A stretch of DNA of 64,000 nt, taken from NCBI GenBank assembly GCA_009829735.1, contig CM020619.1:29910063-29974062 (forward strand), written 5' to 3'. Below are positions 63,089 to 64,000 of this stretch, in pieces (within the stretch, counting starts at the first letter, position 1; each line of letters opens with the position of its first letter). Below the pieces are notes generated by a model that was not told where the DNA came from, made no database searches, and saw only the letters and a program-made list of their open reading frames with translations. The translations under genes and the position numbers were made by a program. Source of the DNA: Pyropia yezoensis. Taxonomy: Eukaryota; Rhodophyta; Bangiophyceae; Bangiales; Bangiaceae.

Positions 63089-64000
63089 ACTCCACACAAA
63101 AGCGATTTCTCATCAACGCCTCCTTCTTCCGTGTCCCTGGCAGTACCCGCGACTGAGAGAGACTTGAGACGCAGTTGGAGGCGACAGGTAACGAGAGCGC
63201 CGCGCACGTTGCCTACCCTGCAGGGCGAGCTACGTGTGTAGCTCATGGACGCTGCCAGAGGCGAAAGCAGTGGGGGCAGGCGGCCGGCGCCGGCCACGGG
63301 GGGGGTTGATGTCAGGTCGGCGTCGGCTTGAGCCATTTCCATGGTGGAAGACGCGCGCGCGGTGAGCATTCAACGGTGGCAGATGCTCTCGGGGCCGCCG
63401 GGGGACGGTCAGCTCCCAGCATAACAGGGGCAGAGCAGATGCGGCCAGCCGGCGGCGCTCCTAGTTGCGGAGGGTGCTGCTTCGTGAGCGACGCAGAAAG
63501 AGTGTAGGGGCGCAGCGGAGAGAGGGCTTCTGGCACCTGAAAGCGGGGTACCAAGGTCCCTCCGTGTGCAGCTGGCGGGTGGGAGAAGACTGAGCGCTGC
63601 CGAGGGCGTCACAGCATAGGGGTTGACGGTCGGTCCTTCTCACATGGCACGCCCACTGGCTATCCCAAGTGCCCGCGACCTGTACCCGGGGCACGTGGCG
63701 TACTGCACACGCTGTTTACTGTCAGCCTCACCGGTCCCAACTCCTTCCTCACTCGCTTCGCACGCCAATGAGTTACGCTCTTAGTCCGAATTGTAGGGCT
63801 CCGAACTCAAGCCAGATTGTGCCATGCACACCTATACCGGTTCCTCGGCGCCACGCGTACCCGGGAGAGAGCGAGAGCAAACATTGACCATAAGCACGAA
63901 ATCAGTGACAGGCTCAGCTCTATTGTGCCTCGAGTGCGAATTCTCTCAGTGGGCACAATATTGCGGTTTTCCCAATTCTGTCCCAGGCGAACAAGAGCAA
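63089..64000. other. right edge of window, no gene seen
   Basis: Short frames only, none with a motif. The sequence runs off the window. Confidence 0.4.

Overview
This is a nuclear window from a GC-rich eukaryote, most likely a bangiophyte red alga of the Porphyra/Pyropia type. That identification is an inference. It rests on extreme GC content with long G or C runs, mostly intronless Ala/Gly/Pro-rich genes beside a few short introns, and universal eukaryotic genes (fibrillarin, POP1, Miro). Codon usage and markers were not tested against any database.

Left part (1-35 kb): a gene-bearing, GC-rich region. In order it holds a 1.8-kb foldback repeat (426-2263); a large membrane protein (2633-4852, minus); a 310-bp MITE (6365-6674); a small secreted six-cysteine knottin-like peptide (8010-8312); a SANT/Myb protein (10721-11974, minus); a plastid-type protein joining a thioredoxin-like 2Fe-2S domain to TPRs (13412-14722); a low-complexity single-pass protein (14842-16320, minus, tentative); and a 1.09-kb DNA transposon with 14-bp TIRs and a 5-bp target duplication (17243-18330). 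Next come POP1 of RNase P/MRP (18658-22641, broken into frames at three C runs), a Tc1/mariner-derived helix-turn-helix protein that has lost its catalytic domain (23503-23964), fibrillarin (24669-25739), a double-C2 copine-like protein (26975-28540, minus) and the mitochondrial GTPase Miro with two introns (29964-32540, minus). A relic of an SF1 helicase lies at 34.9 kb. POP1 and fibrillarin, both nucleolar RNP proteins, are same-strand neighbours and both carry Gly/Arg-rich N-termini.

Right part (36.7-62.4 kb): a nest of Ty3/gypsy chromodomain retrotransposons, all with gag-pol on the minus strand. A complete 10.0-kb element (46892-56917; 470-bp LTRs, PBS, PPT, 5-bp duplication GAAAC) is inserted in the gag of an older element, and is itself hit by a 644-bp solo LTR (51091-51734, duplication GCGGG). 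The host element appears circularly permuted, or is a tandem remnant: one 359-bp LTR (57741-58099) has a primer-binding site on one side and a polypurine tract on the other. A further, 5'-truncated element (36708-43475) lies to the left and an orphan LTR (61959-62427) to the right.

The main discovery candidate is that these elements carry an extra ORF on the opposite strand, convergent with pol and placed between pol and the 3' LTR. In two divergent elements (38424-40340 and 47786-49644) the antisense proteins are clearly homologous; a third element has a decayed plus-strand region in the same place. The complete element is also studded with 11-17-bp palindromes built on CAA(C/G)TTG, a signal rare in the first 34 kb. 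The last 1.5 kb has no gene but contains a diverged copy of the foldback arm from the start of the window.
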